Assembly: GCA_026418625.1 (NCBI GenBank)
Contig: JAOABA010000004.1
Location: 1 to 64,000, forward strand
Direction of reading: 5' to 3'
Source: Candidatus Kapaibacterium sp.
Lineage (GTDB): Bacteria; Bacteroidota; Ignavibacteria; Kapaibacteriales; UBA2268
Length of the DNA: 64,000 bases
Position 1 is the stretch's first letter, and each line of letters opens with the position of its first letter. Positions 34,977 through 43,887 of the stretch are shown here, one piece after another. A program made the translations under genes and the position numbers. The notes beneath the pieces were generated by a model. The model saw nothing but the letters and a program-made list of their open reading frames with translations. It was not told the DNA's origin and did not search any database.

Positions 34977-36535
34977 CAGGATAAATTATGGTTCTTTTTA
35001 AATATTGAAATAAAACTGTCAGCAGCTTTTTTCAAACCCTCTGAAATTTCTGTTGTTAGCTCTTTGACAGTGATTATCTGATTTAGTAAATCAGAATGAT
35101 TAATATCCAAGAACTCGAAGTATTCAACTTCAAAGTTGTGTAAAGTTTCAACTGGCAAATCATCAAGATAACCATTCGTAGCAGTCCAAATCAAAGCTAT
35201 CTGTTTTTCAACAGGTATAGGTTGAAATTGTTTCTGTTTTAATATTTCAGTTAATCTTGCACCTCTTCTTAACTGCTGTTGAGTTGATTTATCAAGGTCT
35301 GAGCCAAATTTTGCAAATGCTTCAAGCTCTCTATACTGGGCTAATTCGAGTTTCAATGGTCCAGCTACCTTTTTCATCGCCTTTATTTGAGCATTTCCAC
35401 CAACTCTTGATACCGAAATACCAACGTTCATAGCAGGACGAACACCAGCGTTGAACAAGTTTGGTTCAAGATAAATCTGTCCGTCTGTAATTGAAATAAC
35501 ATTGGTAGGAATGTAAGCAGCAACGTCACCAGCTTGTGTTTCAATAACTGGCAAAGCAGTCAAAGAACCGCCACCATATTCATCTGAGTATTTGGCTGCT
35601 CTTTCGAGCAATCTGCTATGGAGGTAGAAAATATCGCCCGGATACGCTTCTCTTCCCGGTGGTCTTCTTAATAATAATGAGACCTGACGATAAGCAGCTG
35701 CCTGCTTGGATAAATCGTCATAAATAACCAAAGAATGCATACCATTGTCCCTGAAATATTCTCCCATAGCACAGCCACAGTATGGACCGATAAACTGCAA
35801 TGGTGCGGGATCAGAAGCATTTGCTGCAACAACAATTGTATAATCCATTGCTCCAAATTGTTCAAGATAGGAGACAACGTTAGCAACAGTTGAGCCTTTT
35901 TGACCAATTGCAACATAAATGCAATAAACAGGATTAATCCCTAATTTTTTTGCTTCTTCGGTATGAGTAAATTTTTGATTGATTATAGTATCAAGAGCTA
36001 TGGCTGTCTTACCCGTTTGTCTATCGCCGATTATCAACTCTCTTTGCCCTCTTCCAATTGGAATTAAAGCATCAATCATTTTTAAACCAGTTTGTAATGG
36101 TTCCTTAACAGGTTGTCTGAAGATAACGCCCGGTGCCTTTCTCTCAATTGGAAGATATTGTTTTATATCTATCGGTCCTTTATTATCAAGCGGTTGTCCA
36201 AGTGGATTAACAACCCTTCCTAAAAGTTCTTTCCCAACAGGAACCGAAGCAACTCTACCTGTTCTTCTAACTGTATCGCCTTCCTTGACTAACCTGTCAT
36301 CTCCAAAAAGAATTACACCAATATTATCTTCCTCGAGATTTAATACCATACCAAAAACATTATTTGGAAACTCTACAAGTTCCGATGCCATAGCTTTGGT
36401 TAATCCATAAACTCTTGCTACACCATCACCAACTTGCAAAACAGTTCCAACTTCATATATATCAGTCTCTTTTTCGAACCCTGATAACTGTTGTCTCAAA
36501 ATTGCTGATATTTCTTCTGGTCTTACATCTACCAT
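34976..36535 (-). CDS. atpA: ATP synthase alpha subunit
   Basis: 519 residues. Walker A is at 170-177 (GDRQTGKT); [13 protein letters not shown] before it and [27 protein letters not shown] after it are the standard alpha signatures, including the late [19 protein letters not shown]. It forms the non-catalytic nucleotide-binding part of F1. It lies 54 bases after atpH and overlaps hldD by one base. Confidence 0.96.
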   Translation of the reverse strand: MVDVRPEEISAILRQQLSGFEKETDIYEVGTVLQVGDGVARVYGLTKAMASELVEFPNNVFGMVLNLEEDNIGVILFGDDRLVKEGDTVRRTGRVASVPVGKELLGRVVNPLGQPLDNKGPIDIKQYLPIERKAPGVIFRQPVKEPLQTGLKMIDALIPIGRGQRELIIGDRQTGKTAIALDTIINQKFTHTEEAKKLGINPVYCIYVAIGQKGSTVANVVSYLEQFGAMDYTIVVAANASDPAPLQFIGPYCGCAMGEYFRDNGMHSLVIYDDLSKQAAAYRQVSLLLRRPPGREAYPGDIFYLHSRLLERAAKYSDEYGGGSLTALPVIETQAGDVAAYIPTNVISITDGQIYLEPNLFNAGVRPAMNVGISVSRVGGNAQIKAMKKVAGPLKLELAQYRELEAFAKFGSDLDKSTQQQLRRGARLTEILKQKQFQPIPVEKQIALIWTATNGYLDDLPVETLHNFEVEYFEFLDINHSDLLNQIITVKELTTEISEGLKKAADSFISIFKKNHNLS

Positions 36536-36589
36536 TTTATTTCCTCTATCTAATTTATTACTTATTTGTTTTTAATTTCGATTTAAAAT

Positions 36590-37138
36590 TTATATTTGTT
36601 TTCCCTCAATCAACTGTTTATGAAGATGTTCAAGCTGATTTTTTATGGACCCGTCATAAACCCAATCATCAACTTTGATGAGAATTCCACCTTTCAAATG
36701 AGGATTTATTTTGAAATCAGGGATAATAGTTTTGTTTATCAAAGTATTTATCTTGGCAACAGCTTTTGTTTTTAAATCTTCATTTAACTCAACAGCCGAT
36801 TGAATTTCAACAAATTTTCGGTTCTTAAGTTCGTTATATTGTAATATAAACTGCTCGGCAATGCTTTCTATCAGGTTACTTCTTCTCTTCCTAATAATAA
36901 ATACCAGAAAATTTAAAGTCAGAGAAGAAATTTTATTTTCGAAAATTGCTTTATAAGCTTTCACTTTTCTCCATTCTTGAATGATAGGATTAATAGTGAA
37001 GAGTTTTAATTGAAATGATGACTTAAGAGTTCTTCTGACGAAGTCCAAATCCTGATATATAGTATCCGAAAGATTTTGTTCTTCAGCTAATTCAAGAACA
37101 GCCCGAGCATATCTAAATGAAACTTTATATTCTGTCAT
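36590..37138 (-). CDS. atpH: ATP synthase delta subunit
   Basis: 182 residues. The peripheral stalk subunit that joins F1 to the b dimer. The N-terminal six-helix domain starts FRYARAVLELAEEQ, and the C-terminal part has the conserved HLKGGILIKVDDWVYDGSIKNQL segment. Sequence divergence is high in the family, but position between atpF and atpA makes the call secure. It is 13 bases after atpF. Confidence 0.92.
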   Translation of the reverse strand: MTEYKVSFRYARAVLELAEEQNLSDTIYQDLDFVRRTLKSSFQLKLFTINPIIQEWRKVKAYKAIFENKISSLTLNFLVFIIRKRRSNLIESIAEQFILQYNELKNRKFVEIQSAVELNEDLKTKAVAKINTLINKTIIPDFKINPHLKGGILIKVDDWVYDGSIKNQLEHLHKQLIEGKQI

Positions 37139-37151
37139 TTTTTTCTAACTA

Positions 37152-37646
37152 TTAATTTTTTGGAATTTGTTCGATAAAATTTTCAGCTAATTTTTGATGC
37201 TTTTCACGGTCAAGAACTTCTCCCAATAGCTTTTCAGTCGCTGAAACAACCATATCTGCCACCTCAGTTTTAAGTTGCTGCAAAGCCAATTCTTTTGTTC
37301 TATTAATTTCTCTAACAGCTTCATCAACTTTGTTCTTTTTTGCAATTTCTGCTTCTTCTTCAGCTTTGCGAATAATGGCTTCTGCTTGTTCTTTGCCCTT
37401 ACGAATTATATCTGTCATTTCTTGCTGAGCACTCATCATTTTTTCATTAGTCTCTTTGAGAAGTCTTTCTGCTTCTTTATTGGCTTTTTGGGCATCCTCA
37501 ATTGATTTTCTTATATTTTCTTCTCGTCTTTTTAAACCCTCTGATATTGGTTTTGCACCGAATTTGATGAGTAAAAACAAAAATATCAAAAAGTTTAAAA
37601 GAGTCCATATCATCAATCCGGGTGATACGTTCAGAACGCTTTCCAT
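37152..37646 (-). CDS. atpF: ATP synthase b subunit
   Basis: 164 residues. One N-terminal membrane helix (about 8-30, MIWTLLNFLIFLFLLIKFGAK) followed by a long, highly charged alpha-helical stalk that dimerises. The F-x-x-x-P-x-x-x-x-L-x-x-R-x-x-x-I region (AKPISEGLKRREENI) is typical. It is preceded by a strong stem-loop separating it from atpE. Confidence 0.94.
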   Translation of the reverse strand: MESVLNVSPGLMIWTLLNFLIFLFLLIKFGAKPISEGLKRREENIRKSIEDAQKANKEAERLLKETNEKMMSAQQEMTDIIRKGKEQAEAIIRKAEEEAEIAKKNKVDEAVREINRTKELALQQLKTEVADMVVSATEKLLGEVLDREKHQKLAENFIEQIPKN

Positions 37647-37692
37647 TTTATATCCTTTAATTGATTATTAACTTATTCGAATATTATGAATT

Positions 37693-37760
37693 AAGAGACT
37701 GTCTTAAAAGAATCAAAATGATAAAAAAACATTAACAATCATCTTCTAAGCCAGCCTCTC
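37693..37760 (-). repeat. Stem-loop / miniature repeat between atpE and atpF
   Basis: In the mRNA (reverse strand) GAGAGGCTGGCTTA (37760-37747) pairs with TAAGACAGTCTCTT (37706-37693): 13 of 14 positions pair, two as G-U, around a 40-base loop that can extend the stem. The arms resemble the ends of IS1182-type elements and related short sequences at 314-325 and 62183-62198, so it may be a miniature element. Placed just after atpE it could act on processing or partial termination, raising c-subunit yield. Confidence 0.5.
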
Positions 37761-37768
37761 AAAAAAAT

Positions 37769-37990
37769 TTATTTGATTGCAAGAAGCATACAAATAACAC
37801 AAGAGAATAACGCAACACCTTCGATTAGAGCTGCTGCAATAATCATTGTTGTTCTTGAGTCGCCTGCTGCTTCGGGTTGTCTTGCTCCGGCTTCTAATGC
37901 TGCTGAAGCTAATTTACCAATACCAAGACCAGCACCTATAACAGAAATTCCTGCTCCTAAACCGGCTCCTAAGTGTGCTAAACTTTCCAT
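37769..37990 (-). CDS. atpE: ATP synthase c subunit
   Basis: 73 residues, two helices joined by the polar loop ARQPE. The ion-carrying carboxylate is E57 in IAAALIEGVALF. The residue after it is glycine rather than the serine/threonine of sodium-binding c rings, so proton coupling is more likely. It forms the rotor ring in the membrane. A good GGAGG-like ribosome site precedes the ATG at 37990. Confidence 0.95.
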   Translation of the reverse strand: MESLAHLGAGLGAGISVIGAGLGIGKLASAALEAGARQPEAAGDSRTTMIIAAALIEGVALFSCVICMLLAIK

Positions 37991-38088
37991 TATTTTTCCT
38001 CCATTATTTTTAATTAATTAAAATGTTAATAGTGTTTTTTATAAAAAGTTGTTAAATATCCTAATACTTTTTTGTTTTCATAATTAAA

Positions 38089-39177
38089 TTAATGTGCGTG
38101 CTTTTCTTCACCTCCATGAGAGTGATCTCCTACTGCCAATCCGGTGAATACAGCTGTTAAAATTGTAAAAATGTATGCCTGAAGAAATGCAACCAATAAT
38201 TCCAAAGCATACATAAATATTGAAAAAGCAACTGAAACAGGTGCTACAGCTAATGACTTAAAATAAAAAATTAGCCCAACTAACGAAAGCAAAACCACGT
38301 GACCAGCTGTCATATTTGCAAAAAGACGGACAGTGAGTGCAAATGGCTTTGTAAACATCGAAATAATCTCTATTGGAACCATTATAAATGACAACCACCA
38401 CGGTGCTCCCCCAAGTAAATGCTTGAACCAATTTCCTAATCCGATTTCCTTAATAGCTGTCCAATTGATAACAAATAAAGCAGTCAGTGCTAATCCAGCG
38501 GTTGTCCCTAATGCCCCAGTTGCAGTGTGCCCTCCGGGGATTAATCCAAATAAGTTCATTAATAAAATAAAGAAAAATAGACCGATAAAATATGGGAGCA
38601 ATCGGTCAGAAATATGCTTTCCACCAATATTTGGTTCTATTACTTTGTCTCTTAAAAAGGTTATAGTAGCTTCGAGCAAGTTTTGAATGCCTTTGGGTGC
38701 CTCGTTTTCGTTCTTCTTATATCTTCTTGCTCCAAATATAAAGGCTACTAAAACTATTATTATGGCTAACCATTGAAAAACAACCAGACTTGTAACCGAG
38801 AGATCCAATGCTGGTGTTTGATGGTGATCTTTGGTTTTGACGATTTGATGTGTATGATGGTCAAGAGTATAAATTCCAGCTTCATTCATTGAATTTACTG
38901 ATGGATATATTTTTAATCCATATTCTCCATCGTAAAGTATGACAGGCAAGTCAATTAAATGATAATGGAAAAAAGTCAATTCTCTATGTTCACCAAGCCC
39001 TTTGAGCAAAACAGGAAATACTTCCGATGGTGGTATATCACCTCCATTATGACCTCCTCCGTGCCCCGCATCACTATGAGAGCCATTATGTTCTTGACTT
39101 TTTAAATTATTATCTATATGACTATCCTTATTAATTTCTTTACTTTCTGTATAAAATCCATCAATATTTTTTGCCAT
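38089..39177 (-). CDS. atpB: ATP synthase a subunit
   Basis: 362 residues, longer than the roughly 270 of E. coli because of a hydrophilic, histidine- and glycine-rich N-terminal extension (about 1-120, including GHGGGHNGGD), as seen in Bacteroidota/Chlorobi a subunits. Five to six membrane helices follow. The essential stator arginine is R284 in FALTVRLFANMTAGH. A histidine-rich tail (DHSHGGEEKHAH) ends the protein. It is followed by atpE after about 100 bases. Confidence 0.94.
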   Translation of the reverse strand: MAKNIDGFYTESKEINKDSHIDNNLKSQEHNGSHSDAGHGGGHNGGDIPPSEVFPVLLKGLGEHRELTFFHYHLIDLPVILYDGEYGLKIYPSVNSMNEAGIYTLDHHTHQIVKTKDHHQTPALDLSVTSLVVFQWLAIIIVLVAFIFGARRYKKNENEAPKGIQNLLEATITFLRDKVIEPNIGGKHISDRLLPYFIGLFFFILLMNLFGLIPGGHTATGALGTTAGLALTALFVINWTAIKEIGLGNWFKHLLGGAPWWLSFIMVPIEIISMFTKPFALTVRLFANMTAGHVVLLSLVGLIFYFKSLAVAPVSVAFSIFMYALELLVAFLQAYIFTILTAVFTGLAVGDHSHGGEEKHAH

Positions 39178-39192
39178 AAAAATACCTTATTT

Positions 39193-39492
39193 CTACATCA
39201 AATTTTGCAAATTTAATAAATTAGCCCGATAATTTATTAATAATATTTCTATGAAAATTAGAATAAATGTTGATATCATAAATGTTAAAGCAAATGGCAA
39301 AGGCAACAGATTTAAGACTTTAAGGCAAAACCACACTGCAATTACATTAATAAAATAACGCACAACCATAGACCCAATAATGATTTTATTAAATTTCTTT
39401 GTGTCTTTCTTTTGTGCTTTTCTTGCAATTATATATGCTGCTAAAGCATTAAGTAAAGTAATTCCAAAAGCTATTGAAATTGCCTCAATCAA
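39193..39492 (-). CDS. Small membrane protein, AtpI-like
   Basis: 99 residues from a TTG at 39492, with AAAGGG a few bases before it; it overlaps the end of atpZ by eight bases. About three to four hydrophobic helices are seen, with a basic loop (ARKAQKKDTKKFNK). Position between atpZ and atpB is that of AtpI, which aids c-ring assembly and Mg uptake in other bacteria. The sequence itself is not diagnostic. Confidence 0.65.
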   Translation of the reverse strand: MIEAISIAFGITLLNALAAYIIARKAQKKDTKKFNKIIIGSMVVRYFINVIAVWFCLKVLNLLPLPFALTFMISTFILIFIEILLINYRANLLNLQNLM

Positions 39493-39679
39493 ATTTTTTC
39501 CCTTTGTCCTTTTTACTGTTATTTAATACTGTTTTAAAAAAATTGACCAGTCCTGCTGCTATACCAAAAAGCGAAAAAATTATTATTAAAATCGGTGAAG
39601 TTTGAAAATATTTATCCAACCACCATCCTAAAAGTGCCATAATACCAATCGTTATGGCTAATTGCCACCCTAAATTCAA
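39485..39679 (-). CDS. atpZ: AtpZ-like membrane protein (true start probably further upstream)
   Basis: Two membrane helices with the family pattern G-x-x-L-G-W-W-L-D near the first helix end (MALLGWWLDKYF). From the TTG at 39679 the product has 64 residues. The same frame stays open upstream to 39736 and encodes KKDKRYESIIRELAPYLNLG, which matches the usual AtpZ N-terminus, yet it contains no ATG, GTG or TTG. Either an ATC/ATT-type start (for example 39730) is used or the sequence has an error there. Family members promote ATP synthase assembly and ion balance. Confidence 0.75.
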   Translation of the reverse strand: MNLGWQLAITIGIMALLGWWLDKYFQTSPILIIIFSLFGIAAGLVNFFKTVLNNSKKDKGKKFD

Positions 39680-39783
39680 ATAAGGAGCTAACTCCCTAAT
39701 TATGCTCTCGTATCTTTTATCTTTCTTGATGAAAGTTCAAACTTGATTTACTTTAAAATCCAAATTTAAGAATAAAATTGGAA

Positions 39784-40203
39784 TCAAACATAGTCAAGTT
39801 GCTCATATCCTTGTTCATTAAGGAATTTAGAAAACTTTTTATCTTCAAAATCAATATGATTCAGAAATTCTTCCCTTAAATCCTTAAACAAATCAATATT
39901 ATCCAAATAAATATTACTTTCAAAATACCCATTCAATTTTTTCATCATATTCCAAAATCTTTTGTGAGCACTCAGATGACTGTCAATTTTAGGATATTTG
40001 AACTCCTCCATCAAATTTTCTTCGAACAACCATAATTCAACCATATTATGAATGATTTGTTTGAATAATTCGTGGTTTTTAGTATCATCAACCCCTTGAG
40101 CAATATTATCAGATAGCAAATACATATCATTCACTATCTTTTTATTAATATTGTCAAATCTTGAAATACCTGTGTTATAAAGATCGTTCCATTTTTCACT
40201 CAT
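39784..40203 (-). CDS. Hemerythrin-like protein with incomplete di-iron site
   Basis: 139 residues from the ATG at 40203, preceded by GGAGAAAGCT; an in-frame TTG lies at 40215. The four-helix hemerythrin pattern is clear: GISRFDNINKKI, then EELWLFEE-type segment, YP, H76-x3-H80, and H116-x4-D121. Compared with bacteriohemerythrins, the helix A histidine is N20 and the helix B histidine is L57, while E61, H76, H80, H116 and D121 are kept. That removes both terminal histidines of one iron. It may bind a single metal or none. It sits between gldM-like and atpZ on the same strand. Confidence 0.75.
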   Translation of the reverse strand: MSEKWNDLYNTGISRFDNINKKIVNDMYLLSDNIAQGVDDTKNHELFKQIIHNMVELWLFEENLMEEFKYPKIDSHLSAHKRFWNMMKKLNGYFESNIYLDNIDLFKDLREEFLNHIDFEDKKFSKFLNEQGYEQLDYV

Positions 40204-40244
40204 AGCTTTCTCCAATATATGTGAATAAATAATTCAGTTCGTTA

Positions 40245-41762
40245 TTAACCTCCACGATGACTTTTTGGGAGAGAAACTTTTCCCCGTTTATCAACGGCTT
40301 GAATTTTGAACTGGAATGGTTTTGAAGGATTTGCTGGTTCAAAGCGAAAATGTTGGATGACTGTCGCTTTGTCCTGTAAAATTGTCATTTTACCTCTCAT
40401 ATCCTGCCATTTAGCGTTTCCTTCAATTATGAAATCAACTACTTCATTCCGTTCTTTATCCTTAAAACCATAACTTTGAGTAATAACTTCAGCGGTTTGT
40501 CCAAGATAAATTATCTCGTAAATAATAGGATCTGGATAATTTACTACCCGTGTGAAATGCTTTTCACCTAATAATTCATTATCTATATATCTTTCAAAGG
40601 TAAAGACCTTGCCTGTGTCAGTAATTTCGGGAGTAAATGTAAATTTCTCGCCCTGATTGCTCTTAGCTCTTATGATATTTCCCTCTTTAAGATAAGCTTT
40701 CGGTTCAATTCCGAGTAATGGCATTTTTGGGTCAAATGTATATCTTTGTTCGGGATACATTATCTTTGGAAAATCGGGCTGCTCAAATGGTGTTGGTGTT
40801 ACAGTGAACCTTATTGAAGCATCGGCATTGTCATACTTTCTATGAACTGATAGCTCTACAACCATTCTTCCGGTTGAAGGAGTCTTACCGTGAATTATTA
40901 ACTTATTCTCACCTTTATCCAGAATTTCCGCTACTCCCCTATTATCAGGTGGATCCAATCTAACTTGTAGATCAATTTTCGATAAGTCTTTTATTGGATT
41001 TGCATTATTGATATAAACTGTGTTTGTCCATTGTTGATATGCAATAGCACTTATTTCTCTTCTATCCGGTAGTAATTGAATGGGTCCGATAGGAACAGAA
41101 GTTGTCTGTTGTTGAAATTGAGGCAAATTTCTGAATAGTGTATCTATTCCCAAAAGCTGTAATGGTAATTGTTGTGTTATTTGTTGGGCTGGTTGCGGTT
41201 CATTTACAAATATCATCAATAAACTGAACTGCTGAGTAACTTTATAAATTTGTTTGACTTTTCCGGGATCAACCACCCCCTTTGTATTTGCTAAGTCACT
41301 TCGAGAACTGCCATAAGCATTAACTCTTACCAGATAAGTTTTATTTTGACGCTCATTAATTGGAGGTTCCCAATAAAAAAGAATAGATTGACGATCCCCC
41401 TCTTTTTCGAGCCTGAAAAATCTGCTTCGTGGTTTTACATCTGAGGTCAGAACAAGATTTTGCTTTAAAAATTGGTCTTCAATTATAAATTCAAATTTTA
41501 CATCTTCCACATCACCTGAATAATAAATTCGGTTGACAGAATCAATTGATAAAATTCTCGGACCAGTTGAATCCATTATCAATCTACAAGTTAAATTAGT
41601 CTTTTCGGGAAATAAGGCAAACTTGGGTGTAATGAATTGTATTCCCTCGTCGGAACCATCTTGTTTTTTGTCAGTCCTGCCATCAGGTATAAGAAAAACA
41701 AGTGCAGCAAGATAAAGTATAAAATATATTTCTATTGCCTTTTTTGTTCTAACTACTGACAT
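40245..41762 (-). CDS. GldM/PorM-like periplasmic motor component
   Basis: 505 residues, close to the roughly 515 of GldM. An N-terminal membrane segment (about 8-27) is followed by a long beta-rich periplasmic part arranged as several Ig-like domains, ending in RGG. The gene follows a GldL-like gene by three bases, as gldM follows gldL in T9SS operons. In those systems GldL and GldM form the proton-driven rotary motor that powers secretion. Sequence similarity by eye is weak, so the call rests on size, layout and neighbour. gldK and gldN are not adjacent. Confidence 0.5.
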   Translation of the reverse strand: MSVVRTKKAIEIYFILYLAALVFLIPDGRTDKKQDGSDEGIQFITPKFALFPEKTNLTCRLIMDSTGPRILSIDSVNRIYYSGDVEDVKFEFIIEDQFLKQNLVLTSDVKPRSRFFRLEKEGDRQSILFYWEPPINERQNKTYLVRVNAYGSSRSDLANTKGVVDPGKVKQIYKVTQQFSLLMIFVNEPQPAQQITQQLPLQLLGIDTLFRNLPQFQQQTTSVPIGPIQLLPDRREISAIAYQQWTNTVYINNANPIKDLSKIDLQVRLDPPDNRGVAEILDKGENKLIIHGKTPSTGRMVVELSVHRKYDNADASIRFTVTPTPFEQPDFPKIMYPEQRYTFDPKMPLLGIEPKAYLKEGNIIRAKSNQGEKFTFTPEITDTGKVFTFERYIDNELLGEKHFTRVVNYPDPIIYEIIYLGQTAEVITQSYGFKDKERNEVVDFIIEGNAKWQDMRGKMTILQDKATVIQHFRFEPANPSKPFQFKIQAVDKRGKVSLPKSHRGG

Positions 41763-41765
41763 ATT

Positions 41766-42557
41766 TTATGAATTTGACAGTTTTTGAACAAGAATTCTTT
41801 CCACTTCTCTACGAACAGCCAACTCTATCTCGTCTTTTCTTAAAGCCTCTGCAGAAAGATTTAAATTATCAACAGATTGCTTAAATGATTCAAGGGCAAT
41901 GCTTGTCCTCTCCATAGTTTCCAGTAATTTTGGATTTGGTGAGACAGCTTGACTTGTCAACTCTGCAACATTATTAACCGACCGAACAAGCTCTTGTTGT
42001 GTTTCAATTAATGTTGTTATATTATCACTTAGTTTTTCAAGATTTACAACAACTTTTGCAAAATCTGTTGCAATCTCTCCTACTTCTATTATCAAATCAG
42101 TTACCGAACTTTTGTCGTCTTCTTCGTATGTTCCATTTTTAGAATCCTCCTTAGGAGTGAATAGCATAACAATGAACATAAATATCAACATTAAGGATTC
42201 GAACGCAATACCAGCTATGACTATTGAATCATCAATTTTATCGCTGAATCGCCTTATTCCAATCAATATTAGAAGAATAGCTGCTCCGAAATAAACAAAT
42301 GAATTAATTGTTGCAAAATAGTAGCGATTCACTATTTCTTCCATCCATAAAGCTGTTCCCGAAAAGAATCCAAGAGGGTGAGCTATAGTTACATCTTTTT
42401 TAACATATTTCGATAAATCTCTTTCTTGAGTGCAGATTTTCCATAAAATGCCTAATGTAGCAAAACTGGGTCTTTGCTTTTCATATCTTAATTCGTGAAA
42501 AATTTCTAAAAGAAGCTTTCTTCCCTCAATTGATGTTAATGTTTCTATACTTCTCAT
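41766..42557 (-). CDS. GldL/PorL-like inner-membrane motor component
   Basis: 263 residues. Two membrane helices (about 85-101 and 111-133), then a long charged, coiled-coil cytoplasmic tail to the end. The second helix carries a glutamate, E120 in GIAFESLMLIF, corresponding to the essential proton-path glutamate of GldL helix 2, and ends in FTP much as GldL ends in FEP. An 80-residue N-terminal extension precedes the helices, unlike Flavobacterium GldL. With the next gene it would make a T9SS motor. This fits the two sorting-domain proteins found in the window. Confidence 0.6.
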   Translation of the reverse strand: MRSIETLTSIEGRKLLLEIFHELRYEKQRPSFATLGILWKICTQERDLSKYVKKDVTIAHPLGFFSGTALWMEEIVNRYYFATINSFVYFGAAILLILIGIRRFSDKIDDSIVIAGIAFESLMLIFMFIVMLFTPKEDSKNGTYEEDDKSSVTDLIIEVGEIATDFAKVVVNLEKLSDNITTLIETQQELVRSVNNVAELTSQAVSPNPKLLETMERTSIALESFKQSVDNLNLSAEALRKDEIELAVRREVERILVQKLSNS

Positions 42558-42648
42558 TCTAACAATTCTTAAAAATCAATTTAATATCATTTATTATTAA
42601 ATATTTAAATTAATTATTTTTAAGCTAATTTAAATAAAAAAAATATGA

Positions 42649-43776
42649 CTATGTTCTTGTTCTGAAAATAATAAAAATACCTGCAATCAAAAAAATTATA
42701 TTTGGCATCCAACCTGCTAATTCTGGATTTAAATTTGTTGCATACCCAACGGTTTGACCTACTTGGGTAAATAGCATATAAAAAAATGAAACAATCATTG
42801 CTGCTGTTAGCTGGATGGCTAATCCCCCACGTTTTCTGATTGATGCAAAAGGAACTGCAAATAGTATTACAATGAAATCCGCAAAAGCAAATGCATAATC
42901 AGAATAATATTTAATTAACTGAAATCTGACATCTTTCCCGCCTTTTTGTAAAAGTAATATATATTCCTTTAATTCATCATAATTCATCTCGTCAACTGAT
43001 TTCCTTAACTTGACGATTTCATTATGTGTCAAACTCAAATCAATAGCAAGAGTGTCGAACTTTTGAATTTCAGCTTTGGATGCTCTTGGATTTAACTTTA
43101 TTTTTTGTTCTGAAGAATCTGTATTATTAAAAACCCTAACAAAACCATTTATTAACTGCCATTTGTTATTAGTGGAGTCCCAAATCAACTTTTTTGCTTC
43201 GGTTCTTTGCTTCATTCTTGGCTGACTTAGTGATGTGAAATCTTCAATATAAATATTACTCCCCTCTTTTGCACTTGCATCGTAATATTGAATATTGACA
43301 TTCCTCAATGGATTATCCCGATAATAAAAATCATAAAGAGGTGTTTTGTTTGATGATTTATTTAAATATTTAGCTTCGATGGCAAGTTTTTGCTGATTTG
43401 CCGCTGGAACTATCCACCCATTAAAATATAATTGAAAAACACTAATACCAAAGCAAATGATTATAAAGGGGGCAAGAAATCTAAAAAGGCTCATTCCTCC
43501 GGTTTTCATTGCTGTAATTTCATTCAATGTTGATAACCTGCCAACTGAAAATAGTGAGGCTACAAGAATTGCTACGGGTGTTAAGAATTTCAGGATTTCT
43601 GGAAAATAATATAAGTAATATTTTGCTATTACTGTGAAAGATGCACTTTGGTCAAGAAAATCATCAAGACTTTCAATCAAATTGACAACAAGAAAAATCA
43701 GGCATAATGCTATCAACGAAAATAACAGTGTTAATAAAAATTGTCTGATAACATAAAAATCTAACAATCTAATCAT
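42649..43776 (-). CDS. LptF/LptG family LPS export permease
   Basis: 375 residues, typical of YjgP/YjgQ. Three N-terminal helices, a beta-jellyroll periplasmic domain (about 130-260) and three C-terminal helices are visible; FAIPFASIRKR-like (VPFASIRKRGG) before the last helices is characteristic. It forms the membrane part of the LptB2FG transporter that extracts LPS. One member alone cannot be assigned to F or G; the partner gene is not here. It precedes the GldL-like gene by about 90 bases. Confidence 0.88.
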   Translation of the reverse strand: MIRLLDFYVIRQFLLTLLFSLIALCLIFLVVNLIESLDDFLDQSASFTVIAKYYLYYFPEILKFLTPVAILVASLFSVGRLSTLNEITAMKTGGMSLFRFLAPFIIICFGISVFQLYFNGWIVPAANQQKLAIEAKYLNKSSNKTPLYDFYYRDNPLRNVNIQYYDASAKEGSNIYIEDFTSLSQPRMKQRTEAKKLIWDSTNNKWQLINGFVRVFNNTDSSEQKIKLNPRASKAEIQKFDTLAIDLSLTHNEIVKLRKSVDEMNYDELKEYILLLQKGGKDVRFQLIKYYSDYAFAFADFIVILFAVPFASIRKRGGLAIQLTAAMIVSFFYMLFTQVGQTVGYATNLNPELAGWMPNIIFLIAGIFIIFRTRT

Positions 43777-43887
43777 TACTTCAATGAAGCATTAATGAAA
43801 TAATTAATGATTTTGCTGAATAGTAAATTAATTCTAAATAAATTTATTTCAAAATTCTTTGACAAGCTTAATTGCGGATTATCAAAT

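Noticed and set aside
35979-36410. Forward open frame of 143 codons opposite atpA
   Set aside because: atpA is certain on the other strand; long antisense frames arise from its codon bias.
39193-39679. CRISPR, toxin-antitoxin or small phage genes among the short membrane frames here
   Set aside because: Position and helix patterns fit AtpI/AtpZ accessory proteins of the ATP synthase cluster.
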